This document shows, one piece after another, positions 9,368-16,853 of a stretch of DNA of 64,000 bases. The stretch covers positions 124,797 through 188,796 of the forward strand of contig NZ_LMNU01000047.1 in NCBI RefSeq assembly GCF_001423085.1, written 5' to 3'. The DNA comes from Methylobacterium sp. Leaf125. Lineage in GTDB: Bacteria; Pseudomonadota; Alphaproteobacteria; Rhizobiales; Beijerinckiaceae. How positions within the stretch are numbered: position 1 is the stretch's first letter; every line of letters starts with the position of its first letter. Position numbers and translations under genes: made by a program. The notes under the pieces are model-generated. The model made no database searches, was not told the DNA's origin, and was given only the letters and a program-made list of their open reading frames with translations.

Positions 9368-11011
9368 TCAGCTTTCGTGAATCCAGTTGCGGAGCACTTC
9401 GACGGTCTCGCTCGGGCTGGCCCGGACCATGTCGACCACGCGCTGGACGGTCTCGGCCTGGACCTTGCCGTTGAGCTGCGCGAAATCCACGAGGCGTGCG
9501 GTCGGGTTGTCGGGTGGCACCATCAGCGCCTCGGCGCCCGCCATCGCTCCGGCCGCTCCGGCGCCCGAGACCAGGGCGATCTGGATCGGCTCCGAGGCCA
9601 GGACCTTCTTCAGGAGCGGGCGCACCACCGCCATCAGGACGATCAGGGTCAGCATCGTCAGGACGCCGAGCTCGACGATCCGCATCACCTCCTCCTTCGA
9701 GGGGCTCAGCAGCGACTGGACCAGGGACGGCTCGGCGAACTCGGCCGGGACCGGTGTCTCGGCGAAGCGGAGGTTCACCACCTCGACCTGATCGCCGCGC
9801 GCCTTGTCGAAACCGATGGCCGAGCGCACCAGGGCGGCGATGCGGTCGACCTCGGCCGCCGGGCGCGGCTGGTAGACCGGCTTGCCGTCCGGGCCGGGCA
9901 CGTAGGCGCCATCGACGACCACCGCCACAGAGAGGCGCTTGATCCGGCCGCCTTCGGCGACCTCCGTCTTGGTCACCCGGGAGATCTCGTAATTCGTGGT
10001 CTCCTCGTTCTTGTTCGTGGAGTCCTTCTGGGTCGGCGTCTGGCCGGGCTGGTTGGCACCCGGGAGTTCGTTGCCGACGCTGACCGCGCCCTCGGCGCCC
10101 CCCGTCAGCGAATTCTCGGTCCGGGTCTGGGTCGAGCGCACCACCCGGCTCTCGGGATCGAAGCTCTCGGACTTGCTCTCGATGCGGTTCAGGTCGAGTT
10201 CGGCGCTGACCTGGATGCGGGCGCGCCCGGCACCGACGATGCCGGCGACGATCTCCTCGATCTGCGAGCGCAGGCGGCGCTCGATGCCGACCTGCTTCTC
10301 CTCCATGCCCGCGCCGGTCTCGGCCTCGGCCCCGCGGGCGCCGTCCGCGAGCAGGCGCCCGCGCTCGTCGACGATGGAGACCCGCTCCGGCTTCAAGCCC
10401 TCGACGGCGGAGGCCGCGAGGTGGCGGATGGCGCGGACCTGGGACGGGTCGAGGTCGCCCATCAGCTTGAGCACGATGGCGGCGCTCGGCGTCTCGCGGT
10501 CGCGCTCGAACAGGCGCCGCTCGGGGATGACGAGGTGGACCCGCGCCGCCTGGACCCGCCCGATGGCGCGGATGGAGCGGGACAGCTCGCCCTCCAGGGC
10601 GCGCAGGTGGTTCACGTTCTGCACGAAGTTGGTCGACGAGAAGGCGTCGCCCTTGTCGAAGATCTCGTAGCCGACGCCGGCGGCGCTCGGCAGGCCCTTG
10701 CCGGCGAGGTCCATGCGCAGGCGCGGCAGGTCGGCCCGGGGGGCCAGGATGGTCTGGCCCGCATCCCCCTTGGTCTCGTACTTGATGCCGCGCGCGTCGA
10801 GGTCACGGATCACGGCCGAGGAATCCGACATCGACAGGTCGGCGAAGAGCACGCCCATGTCGGGCTTGGAGACGCGCAGGATCACGAAGGCGAAGAAGCC
10901 GATCAGCGTCATCGTGACGGCGGCCATGGCGGCGAGGCGCGCCGGGCCCAACTTGGTCACGAGGTCAAGGACCGGTTTCACGACGCGACGCACCCACCCG
11001 AGACGCGGCAC
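9368..11011 (-). CDS. fliF: Flagellar MS-ring protein FliF
   Basis: 547 residues with a GTG start at 11011; in-frame GTG codons at 10993 and 10981 are also possible and none has a strong Shine-Dalgarno. A first membrane helix lies at about 27-47 and a second near 447-467; between them are the ring-building motifs (LLFADLSMSDSS-like region, YEIFDKGDAFSSTNFVQNVN, RAIGRVQAARVHLVIPE). The C-terminal about 60 residues form the FliG-binding tail. First gene of the fliF operon. A CtrA-type box is 44 bases upstream of the GTG, and sciP, encoding an anti-CtrA protein, is the next gene upstream. Confidence 0.95.
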   Translation of the reverse strand: MPRLGWVRRVVKPVLDLVTKLGPARLAAMAAVTMTLIGFFAFVILRVSKPDMGVLFADLSMSDSSAVIRDLDARGIKYETKGDAGQTILAPRADLPRLRMDLAGKGLPSAAGVGYEIFDKGDAFSSTNFVQNVNHLRALEGELSRSIRAIGRVQAARVHLVIPERRLFERDRETPSAAIVLKLMGDLDPSQVRAIRHLAASAVEGLKPERVSIVDERGRLLADGARGAEAETGAGMEEKQVGIERRLRSQIEEIVAGIVGAGRARIQVSAELDLNRIESKSESFDPESRVVRSTQTRTENSLTGGAEGAVSVGNELPGANQPGQTPTQKDSTNKNEETTNYEISRVTKTEVAEGGRIKRLSVAVVVDGAYVPGPDGKPVYQPRPAAEVDRIAALVRSAIGFDKARGDQVEVVNLRFAETPVPAEFAEPSLVQSLLSPSKEEVMRIVELGVLTMLTLIVLMAVVRPLLKKVLASEPIQIALVSGAGAAGAMAGAEALMVPPDNPTARLVDFAQLNGKVQAETVQRVVDMVRASPSETVEVLRNWIHES

Positions 11012-11054
11012 CGGACTGCCGGCACCCGCTCGGCAAAATTTGCCTGGGTCGTGG

Positions 11055-11069
11055 TTAGCGCGGAGTTAA
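11055..11069. promoter_or_regulatory. CtrA-type binding site upstream of fliF
   Basis: TTAG-N7-TTAA with exact 7-base spacing, one mismatch from the CtrA consensus TTAA-N7-TTAA, at 11055-11069. It lies in the short AT-richer stretch 44-58 bases upstream of the fliF GTG, where a CtrA-activated class II flagellar promoter would be expected. Confidence 0.6.
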
Positions 11070-11111
11070 CATTCCTGAACGAAGCAGGGTCGCGGGCACG
11101 GATGCACGCCG

Positions 11112-11203
11112 GAAAACGCGAAAGCCGCGCCCGGGTGAGGGGACGCGGCTTCCGGGTTCGGCAAGGGAGGCGACGGGGTCCGACAGGGACCCCGGCCGTC
11201 GCC
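11112..11203 (-). terminator. Tandem hairpins, terminator of sciP
   Basis: Two stem-loops follow the sciP stop codon in its transcription direction. The first (11203 down to 11169) pairs GGCGACGG with CCGTCGCC and has an inner GGTCC/GGACC stem. The second (11151 down to 11122) pairs AAGCCGCG with CGCGGCTT and is followed on the minus strand by TTCGCGTTTT. The second looks like a Rho-independent terminator that insulates sciP from fliF. Confidence 0.7.
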
Positions 11204-11207
11204 CGGC

Positions 11208-11483
11208 TCAGTGGCGGTAGTGCTGGATGCGCGTGGTGCGCAGGCCGGCCAGACCGTGCTGATCGATGGAGAACTGCCAGCTCAGGAACTCCTCGGTGGT
11301 GAGGGTGTAGCGCTGGCAGGCCTCCTCGAGGCTGAGCAATCCGCCTCTGACGGCGGCGACCACTTCGGCCTTGCGACGGATCACCCATCGACGGGTGGTG
11401 GTCGGCGGAAGGTCCGCAATGGTTAACGGACTTCCATCAGGCCCGATGACGTACTTTACTCTCGGGCGGCTTGGTTCGGTCAT
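11208..11483 (-). CDS. sciP: CtrA inhibitor SciP (DUF1153 family)
   Basis: 91 residues from ATG 11483 (MTEPSRPRVKYV). The sequence matches the DUF1153/SciP family: VKYVIGPDGSPLT at the start, RRWVIRRKAEVVAAVRGGLL and SLEEACQRYTLTTEEFLSWQ forming the helix-turn-helix. In Caulobacter SciP is made in G1 swarmer cells, binds CtrA and its promoters, and blocks CtrA-driven transcription. Here it sits between flgD and fliF on the same strand, ends with strong terminator hairpins, and has inverted repeats in its leader. An upstream extension to 11537 is open but lacks family similarity. Confidence 0.92.
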   Translation of the reverse strand: MTEPSRPRVKYVIGPDGSPLTIADLPPTTTRRWVIRRKAEVVAAVRGGLLSLEEACQRYTLTTEEFLSWQFSIDQHGLAGLRTTRIQHYRH

Positions 11484-11497
11484 GATACGCTCTACAA

Positions 11498-11553
11498 CTC
11501 GACTGACCTGTCGAGATTGGAAGCTACTTGTACCCACTTAAGATATCTTGAAG
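11498..11553. promoter_or_regulatory. Two inverted repeats in the sciP leader
   Basis: In the 101 bases between flgD and sciP there are two dyads: CTCGAC-N6-GTCGAG (11498-11515), ending about 15 bases before the sciP ATG, and a near-palindrome centred on GATATC (CTTAAGATATCTTGAAG, 11537-11553). Either could bind a regulator; the first could also fold in the mRNA near the start codon. No consensus for a known factor is assigned. Confidence 0.4.
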
Positions 11554-11584
11554 CGGATCGATCGCATTGGATTCGCCCTGTTCG

Positions 11585-12262
11585 TCATGTGGACAACCCA
11601 GCTCCGATGTCCCGGACGGTGGAGATCGGCACCCTTGATTTGCCGACCAACAGCACCGGCTCGGTGCCACTGAGATCGACGCTGTCGACGGTTCCGCTCA
11701 CCTTGGTGTCGACGGTCACCTTCGTCCCCGTGGCGTCCACGGCATCGACCTTGATCGCGTAGGTTCCGTTGGGCGCGGTGAAGCCGCTGGACGAGCGCCC
11801 GTCCCAGGTGAAGGCCTGTTCGCCCGCGTTGAGCGCCTTGGTCTGCGTGGCCACCACGTTGCCCTTGGCGTCGCTGATCGTCATCGTCGCCTGCTTGGCC
11901 GCCCGGGCCGGATTTAGCGTCCAGGTCGCAGCCCCGTCCTTGAGGGCGGTGGACTTCCCGTCCGCCGTGATCGTCTGGCCGATGAATCCGGTGGCGGAGG
12001 CGGCACTCGACGACTTGGCGTTGCTCAGGATCGAGTCGAGGCGGTCGTTCGACTTCAGCTGCTGCTCGACGCCGGCATATTGCACCAGTTGCTGGGTGAA
12101 CTGGTTGGTGTCCATCGGGTCGAGGGGGTTCTGGTTCTTCAGCTGCGTCGTCAGCAGCGTCAGGAACTGGGTGAAGTTGCCCGCGATCTCCTGCGTCGAG
12201 GAACTGGTGCTCGCCACGCCGGCCGAGGCCGTGCTGGCGAGGCTGCTGATGCCCGTTGTCAT
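11585..12262 (-). CDS. flgD: Flagellar hook assembly (hook cap) protein FlgD
   Basis: 225 residues. The conserved N-terminal signature FTQFLTLLTTQLKNQNPLDP followed by MDTNQFTQQLVQYAGVEQQ (about 30-68) identifies FlgD, which caps the growing hook. The C-terminal half has the Tudor/FLN-like beta domain (ATMTISDAKGNVVATQT; FTWDGRSSSGFTAPNGTYAI). A good RBS (GAGGAG) sits upstream of ATG 12262. It follows fliK by 12 bases and forms a unit with it. Confidence 0.93.
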   Translation of the reverse strand: MTTGISSLASTASAGVASTSSSTQEIAGNFTQFLTLLTTQLKNQNPLDPMDTNQFTQQLVQYAGVEQQLKSNDRLDSILSNAKSSSAASATGFIGQTITADGKSTALKDGAATWTLNPARAAKQATMTISDAKGNVVATQTKALNAGEQAFTWDGRSSSGFTAPNGTYAIKVDAVDATGTKVTVDTKVSGTVDSVDLSGTEPVLLVGKSRVPISTVRDIGAGLST

Positions 12263-12274
12263 CGTGGTGACTCC

Positions 12275-13738
12275 TCAGATGCGGATGTCGATGCCGAGGA
12301 CGGCGCCGTAGCGGCGCAGCGGACCGGCGGAAATCGGGGTGGGCTCGCGGGACTCGGCGCCGGAGCGCGCAGACCCGCCCGCGTCGGGCCGCTGCCCGTC
12401 CGCGCCGGAGCCGTTCGACTGGCCATTGGCCGAGCCGTCCCCGCGGAGCGACAGGTTGATGCTGCCATCGGCGGCGTTGAGGCCGGCCTGGTTGAGCGCC
12501 TGCTGCAGGCTGCCGGCGTCGCGCTGGAGCAGCGCCAGGGTCTCGGGGCGGTCGACCACGAGGCTTGCCTGGACCGCGCCGGTCTCTTTGTCGATGTCGA
12601 GATTGACGTCGATGCGGCCGAGATCCTTCGGATCGAGGCGGATCTCGAACTGGTTGCTGCCCGCGAGCGAGCGCAGGCCGATCGTCATCGGCACGGCGCC
12701 GAGGGGGACCGGTGCCGGTGCCGGCGTGCCCGGTGCGCTCGGGGCGGACGCCTCCGCCCCCTTCGCGTGCGCCGGGGCCGACGTCACCGGGGACGGCGTC
12801 GCCGGGGCGGCGGGCGTCAGGTCGGTGCGGGCGGCATCCGAGGCAAGGGCGAGGCCGGCAGCGAATTCGCCCTGTGGCTTGCCGTTGCCCGGCTCACCGC
12901 TCTCGGCCCCCTCGTCGCCGTCCGAAGGTGCCTTGACCTTCAGCCCGGGCAGCCCCTGGGCCGCGCTTCCGCTCGGGTTCGTGCCCACGGCCACCACCGG
13001 TGCGGCCGTACCGGACGGGTCCGCGTCGGCAGCCGCTCCATCGGCGCTGGCCGCCGCGGCGCCCTGCGCAGCCGAGGCAAGGGCGTTGAGAGGCGGGGCG
13101 GTGGGAAGCGGGGCGGTCGGCAAGAACATGAGTGGCGTCGCGGTCCCGGCCTGCGCGGCGGCCTGGCTCTCCTCCGGCTTATCCGCGGTTGCGGTCTCCC
13201 CGCCCGCCGTGGTGCCGCCGGGCGTGCCGGTCTCGGTCGTGTCCTGGCCCGCGCTGGCCCCGGGCGCCGCGTTCGTGTCGTTGCGCGCGTCCTGCGCCTT
13301 GCCGGGTACGCCGGGACCGGCGGAGTCGCTCGTGCCGCGAGCCTCGGCGCCGGCAGCGCCCGGCTTGGCATTTGCCGGAGCGCGGGCCTCGCCCGCCTTG
13401 GTTTGGTTCGCTTCGGCTTGGTTCGCCTTGGTTTGGTTCGCCTCGGCCTTATCCGCCTTGGCCGCCCGGGCGTCGGCGGCGGCCTTCGCGCTGTCGCGGG
13501 CCTGCGTCGCCTCACGGGTCGCCGCCGCGTCGTTGGCGCGCTGGGCGGCGATCCGGTCGTTGCGGTCTTCGGCCGCCGCACGGTCGTCCCGGGCGCGGGC
13601 GTCGGCGGCCCGCGGACGGGGATCGGGTGCGGGCGGGTCGAGGCGGAACGCGGCGGTGGCCGCTCCCCGTGACGGAACCGCGCTCGGCGAAGCCGTGCGC
13701 CGGGACGATGTGTTCCACTCGATCGATGAGACAGCCAT
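12275..13738 (-). CDS. fliK: Flagellar hook-length control protein FliK
   Basis: 487 residues. The N-terminal two thirds are a low-complexity Ala/Pro/Thr/Asp linker, including a short tandem repeat of Lys-Ala-Asn-Gln units near residues 95-120. The C-terminal about 100 residues form the Flg_hook domain: LRSLAGSNQFEIRLDPKDLG, then VNLDIDKETGAVQASLVVDRPET and LALLQRDAGSLQQALNQAGL. FliK acts as the molecular ruler that ends hook elongation. Low-complexity N-termini are usual in this family. A candidate sigma-54 promoter lies about 30-45 bases upstream. Confidence 0.88.
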   Translation of the reverse strand: MAVSSIEWNTSSRRTASPSAVPSRGAATAAFRLDPPAPDPRPRAADARARDDRAAAEDRNDRIAAQRANDAAATREATQARDSAKAAADARAAKADKAEANQTKANQAEANQTKAGEARAPANAKPGAAGAEARGTSDSAGPGVPGKAQDARNDTNAAPGASAGQDTTETGTPGGTTAGGETATADKPEESQAAAQAGTATPLMFLPTAPLPTAPPLNALASAAQGAAAASADGAAADADPSGTAAPVVAVGTNPSGSAAQGLPGLKVKAPSDGDEGAESGEPGNGKPQGEFAAGLALASDAARTDLTPAAPATPSPVTSAPAHAKGAEASAPSAPGTPAPAPVPLGAVPMTIGLRSLAGSNQFEIRLDPKDLGRIDVNLDIDKETGAVQASLVVDRPETLALLQRDAGSLQQALNQAGLNAADGSINLSLRGDGSANGQSNGSGADGQRPDAGGSARSGAESREPTPISAGPLRRYGAVLGIDIRI

Positions 13739-13766
13739 GGCGACAATCCTCTACGATCCCTCCCTC

Positions 13767-13782
13767 AGCAAGGCGCAGGCCA
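13767..13782 (-). promoter_or_regulatory. Candidate sigma-54 promoter for fliK-flgD
   Basis: Minus strand reads TGGCCTGCGCCTTGCT: the invariant GG and GC dinucleotides are 10 bases apart as in the TGGCAC-N5-TTGC(A/T) consensus. The start point would be near 13757, about 20 bases before the fliK ATG. This fits the presence of FlbD, which activates RpoN promoters. Confidence 0.45.
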
Positions 13783-14012
13783 GCGCAACCGAAGCGCAAG
13801 ACCCTGAGAGAGAACGTTTTTTTCCCAGGCGGCCTGTCCCGCCCTGGCTCAGGAGGGCAAATCCTGCCGGGCGCCCGGCAGCTTTCGCCCGTCCGCCGGC
13901 GCCCTGCGCGGGGAGACACCCGGCGCATCCGCCTCCCTGGAACTCGCGGGCGAGGATCGCTATAGACTCACGCGCGGGGCCGGACCGGTCCCTCCCGGCA
14001 CACCCTGGCGCG

Positions 14013-15164
14013 ATGAATTCCCTCGATCTTCCCAAGGCCCCGCACGAGACGCGCGTCGTCGTCGCCATGTCGGGCGGCGTCGATTCCTCCGTCGTGGCCG
14101 GGCTCCTGAAGCGGCAGGGCTACGACGTCGTCGGCATCACGCTCCAGCTCTACGATCACGGTGCCGCTACCCATCGCAAGGGTGCCTGCTGCGCCGGGCA
14201 GGACATCCACGACGCGCGCCGCGTGGCCGAGACCCTGGGCATTCCCCATTACGTCCTCGATTACGAGGACCGCTTCCGGGAATCGGTGATCGACCGCTTC
14301 GCCGAGAGCTACCTCGCCGGCGAGACGCCGATCCCCTGCGTCGAGTGCAACCGCTCGATAAAGTTCCGCGATCTCCTGCGCACCGCCCGGGACCTGGAGG
14401 CCGACTGCCTCGCCACCGGGCACTACGTGGCGAGCCGGCCCGAGGCCACCGGCGGACGCGGGCTCTACCGCGCCCTCGATCCGGCCCGGGACCAGAGCTA
14501 CTTCCTCTATGCCACCACGGCGGAACAGCTGGATTTTCTGCGCTTCCCCCTGGGCGAGCTCCCGAAGGACGAGACCCGCCGCCTCGCCCGCGACCTCGGC
14601 CTGGCCGTGGCCGAGAAGGCCGACAGCCAGGACATCTGCTTCGTGCCCCAGGGGCGCTACGCCGACGTGATCGCGCGCCTGCGGCCGGACGCGGCCCGGG
14701 CCGGGGAGATCGTCGATCTCGGCGGTCAGGTGCTCGGGCAGCACGAGGGCATCATCCACTACACCGTCGGCCAGCGCCGGGGCCTGCGCCTCGCGGTGGG
14801 CGAGCCGCTCTACGTCATCCGCCTCGAGCCCGAGACCGCCCGGGTCGTGGTCGGCCCGCGCGCGGCGCTGGCCACCAGCCGGATCCGCATCACCGACCTG
14901 AACTGGCTCGGCGGCGCCGGCCCGGTCGAGAACCTGCCCGTGGCGGTACGCGTGCGCTCGACCCGGGAGCCGCGACCGGCGCTCCTGAGCCGCGAGGCCG
15001 CGGGCGGCGGAGCCGAGATCGTCCTGGCCACGCCGGAGGACGGCGTCTCGCCCGGACAGGCCTGCGTGATCTACGCCGATGACGGCCCGCGCGCCCGCGT
15101 CCTCGGCGGTGGCACCATTCGGCGCATCGACGCGTTGGCGACCGGCGCGGCCGAAGCGGCCTGA
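14013..15164 (+). CDS. mnmA: tRNA-specific 2-thiouridylase MnmA
   Basis: 383 residues from ATG 14013 (MNSLDLPKAPH). The PP-loop ATP-binding motif SGGVDSSV is at about 21-28, the first catalytic cysteine is in PCVECNRSIKF near residue 110 and the second in DSQDICFVPQG near 210; the C-terminal beta-barrel follows. MnmA thiolates U34 of tRNA Lys, Glu and Gln; a Lys(TTT) tRNA is in this window. The frame stays open far upstream only because it runs antisense to GC-rich fliK; that part is not coding. Confidence 0.95.
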   Translation: MNSLDLPKAPHETRVVVAMSGGVDSSVVAGLLKRQGYDVVGITLQLYDHGAATHRKGACCAGQDIHDARRVAETLGIPHYVLDYEDRFRESVIDRFAESYLAGETPIPCVECNRSIKFRDLLRTARDLEADCLATGHYVASRPEATGGRGLYRALDPARDQSYFLYATTAEQLDFLRFPLGELPKDETRRLARDLGLAVAEKADSQDICFVPQGRYADVIARLRPDAARAGEIVDLGGQVLGQHEGIIHYTVGQRRGLRLAVGEPLYVIRLEPETARVVVGPRAALATSRIRITDLNWLGGAGPVENLPVAVRVRSTREPRPALLSREAAGGGAEIVLATPEDGVSPGQACVIYADDGPRARVLGGGTIRRIDALATGAAEAA

Positions 15165-15216
15165 CCGGATCACGCCCCGAACCACCCCTATCCCCCAACA
15201 GGACGACGAGATCGAC

Positions 15217-15870
15217 ATGCTGAGCGAGCCGCGGGAGGCCGGTCCGAGCACCGCCCTGATGCGCAAGGCCTATGCGCGCTGGGCGCCGGTCTACGACGTC
15301 GTCTACGACAAGCTGACGGAGCCGGCCGCCCGCGACGCGGTGGAAGCGGCCGTCGCCTGCGGTCCGCGCATCCTCGAGGCCGGCGTCGGCACCGGCCTGT
15401 CGCTGGGCTACTATCCGCCGACGAGCTTCGTCTGCGGCGTCGATCTCTCCGAGGACATGCTCAAGCGGGCGCGCGCCAAGGTGCTGCGCCGCGGCCTGCG
15501 CCACGTGCGTGGCCTCCAGGTGATGGATGTCTGCCGCCTCGGCTACGCCGATGCGAGCTTCGACGCCGTGGTGGCGCAGTTCCTCATCACCCTGGTGCCC
15601 GACCCGGAGGCCGCCCTCTCCGAGTTCCTGCGCGTGGTCCGGCCGGGCGGCGAGATCGTGCTCGCCAACCATTTCGGCCAGAATGCCGGCACGCTGGCCA
15701 AGGTCGAGGAGATCGTGGCGCCGCTCTGCACCAAGATCGGCTGGTCCTCCGACTTCAAGTCGAGCCGCATCGAGGCCTGGGCCCGCGCCAACGGCGTCGA
15801 GTTCATCGGCGTCTCGCCGACCTTCCCGGGCGGGTTCTTCAAGATCCTGCGGATGCGCAAGCGCGGGTGA
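15217..15870 (+). CDS. pmtA: Phosphatidylethanolamine N-methyltransferase (PmtA type)
   Basis: 217 residues from ATG 15217 (MLSEPREAG). Class I SAM-dependent methyltransferase: motif I ILEAGVGTGLSL (about 51-62), acidic loop VCGVDLSEDML, motif II/III AVVAQFLITLVPDPE. The N-terminal ARWAPVYDVVYDKL and the overall length match rhizobial PmtA, which methylates phosphatidylethanolamine to phosphatidylcholine at the inner membrane. The next gene, a membrane protein, starts inside its stop codon, suggesting a coupled envelope function. A quinone or other small-molecule methyltransferase is the alternative. Confidence 0.78.
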   Translation: MLSEPREAGPSTALMRKAYARWAPVYDVVYDKLTEPAARDAVEAAVACGPRILEAGVGTGLSLGYYPPTSFVCGVDLSEDMLKRARAKVLRRGLRHVRGLQVMDVCRLGYADASFDAVVAQFLITLVPDPEAALSEFLRVVRPGGEIVLANHFGQNAGTLAKVEEIVAPLCTKIGWSSDFKSSRIEAWARANGVEFIGVSPTFPGGFFKILRMRKRG

Positions 15871-16667
15871 GTGCGCCGACGCCTCCGGCCGACGAAGCGC
15901 CGACCCGGCTGAAGCGCCTCCTCCGCTGGGGACCGCTCCTGCTCCTCGTCTGCGCCTCCCTGGCCGTGCTGGCCTCCGGCGCCTCGCACCTTCTCAGCCT
16001 CGACCGGCTGCTCGCCTCCCGGGCGTGGCTCAACGCCTGGGTGGCCGAGGACCGCTTCCGCGCGATGGTGGTCGCCTATCTGGTCTATGTCGGCGCCGTG
16101 GTGGTCTCGATCCCGGCCTCGCTCTTCCTGACGATGCTCTGCGGATTCCTGTTCGGGATCGTGCCCGGCGCCCTCGTGGCCGTCGCCTCCGCCACCACGG
16201 GGGCCGCGATCGTCTTCACCATCGGCCGCGGCGCGGCCTCCGACCTGCTGCTGCGCCGGGCCGGGCCCCGGCTCGCGAGCCTCGCGGCGGGCTTTCGCGA
16301 GGACGCCTTCGGCTACATCGCCGTCCTGCGCCTGCTGCCGATCTTTCCGTTCTGGATGACCAACCTCGCCCCGGCCGCCTTCGGGGTGAAGCGCAGCACC
16401 TTCGTGCTGGCGACCCTCGTGGGTCTCCTGCCGGGGGCCTTCGTGTATGCCGCCACCGGCGCGGCGATCGAGGACGTGGTGCTGGCGCACGAGACCGCCA
16501 AGGCGGCCTGCCTCGCCGCCGACGGCCTCGATTGCGAGAACGCCCTGACGCTGCGGGCCCTGATCACCCCCAAAATGGTGCTCGGCCTCGGCGCTCTCGC
16601 GGCTTTGGCCCTGATCTCGGTATTCCTACGACGTCGCATTCAGGCGCGACGCCGGTTAGAGTCCTGA
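15867..16667 (+). CDS. TVP38/TMEM64 (DedA-like VTT domain) membrane protein
   Basis: 266 residues with a GTG start overlapping the pmtA stop by 4 bases (GTGA). About six hydrophobic segments; the VTT-domain core is present: SIPASLFLTMLCGFLFGIVPGA near 85-110, then RLLPIFPFWMTNLAPAAFG near 155-172. Family members are lipid scramblases or undecaprenyl-phosphate/ion transport proteins. The tail has a distinct soluble loop (KAACLAADGLDCENALTLR). Coupling to pmtA points to lipid handling, but that is inference. Confidence 0.82.
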   Translation: MSAPTPPADEAPTRLKRLLRWGPLLLLVCASLAVLASGASHLLSLDRLLASRAWLNAWVAEDRFRAMVVAYLVYVGAVVVSIPASLFLTMLCGFLFGIVPGALVAVASATTGAAIVFTIGRGAASDLLLRRAGPRLASLAAGFREDAFGYIAVLRLLPIFPFWMTNLAPAAFGVKRSTFVLATLVGLLPGAFVYAATGAAIEDVVLAHETAKAACLAADGLDCENALTLRALITPKMVLGLGALAALALISVFLRRRIQARRRLES

Positions 16668-16853
16668 TCGAATTTGGCCATACATCTGATCTAAAAAGTT
16701 GCATCTCCGGACGCAGCCTAATGCGGTCCGGGACGTTGGTGGGCAATCGCGCTCCGAGCCGTCGCCCTGAAAACGCCACTGGACCACGCTCCAGATCGGG
16801 TTCACGCCGTCACCCGCCGCGCCGTTGGGACACCGGAAACGCGAAGTACCGAG

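Noticed and set aside
8690..11302. 870-codon frame antisense to fliG, fliF and the region after sciP
   Set aside because: Runs across real gene boundaries on the other strand and has no recognisable domain.
13817..13823. Run of seven T as a possible terminator
   Set aside because: No stem-loop directly upstream on the plus strand; lies in the fliK/mnmA promoter region.
12339..14012. Long upstream extension of mnmA, antisense to fliK
   Set aside because: Ala/Pro/Ser-rich translation without family similarity; MnmA starts normally at 14013.
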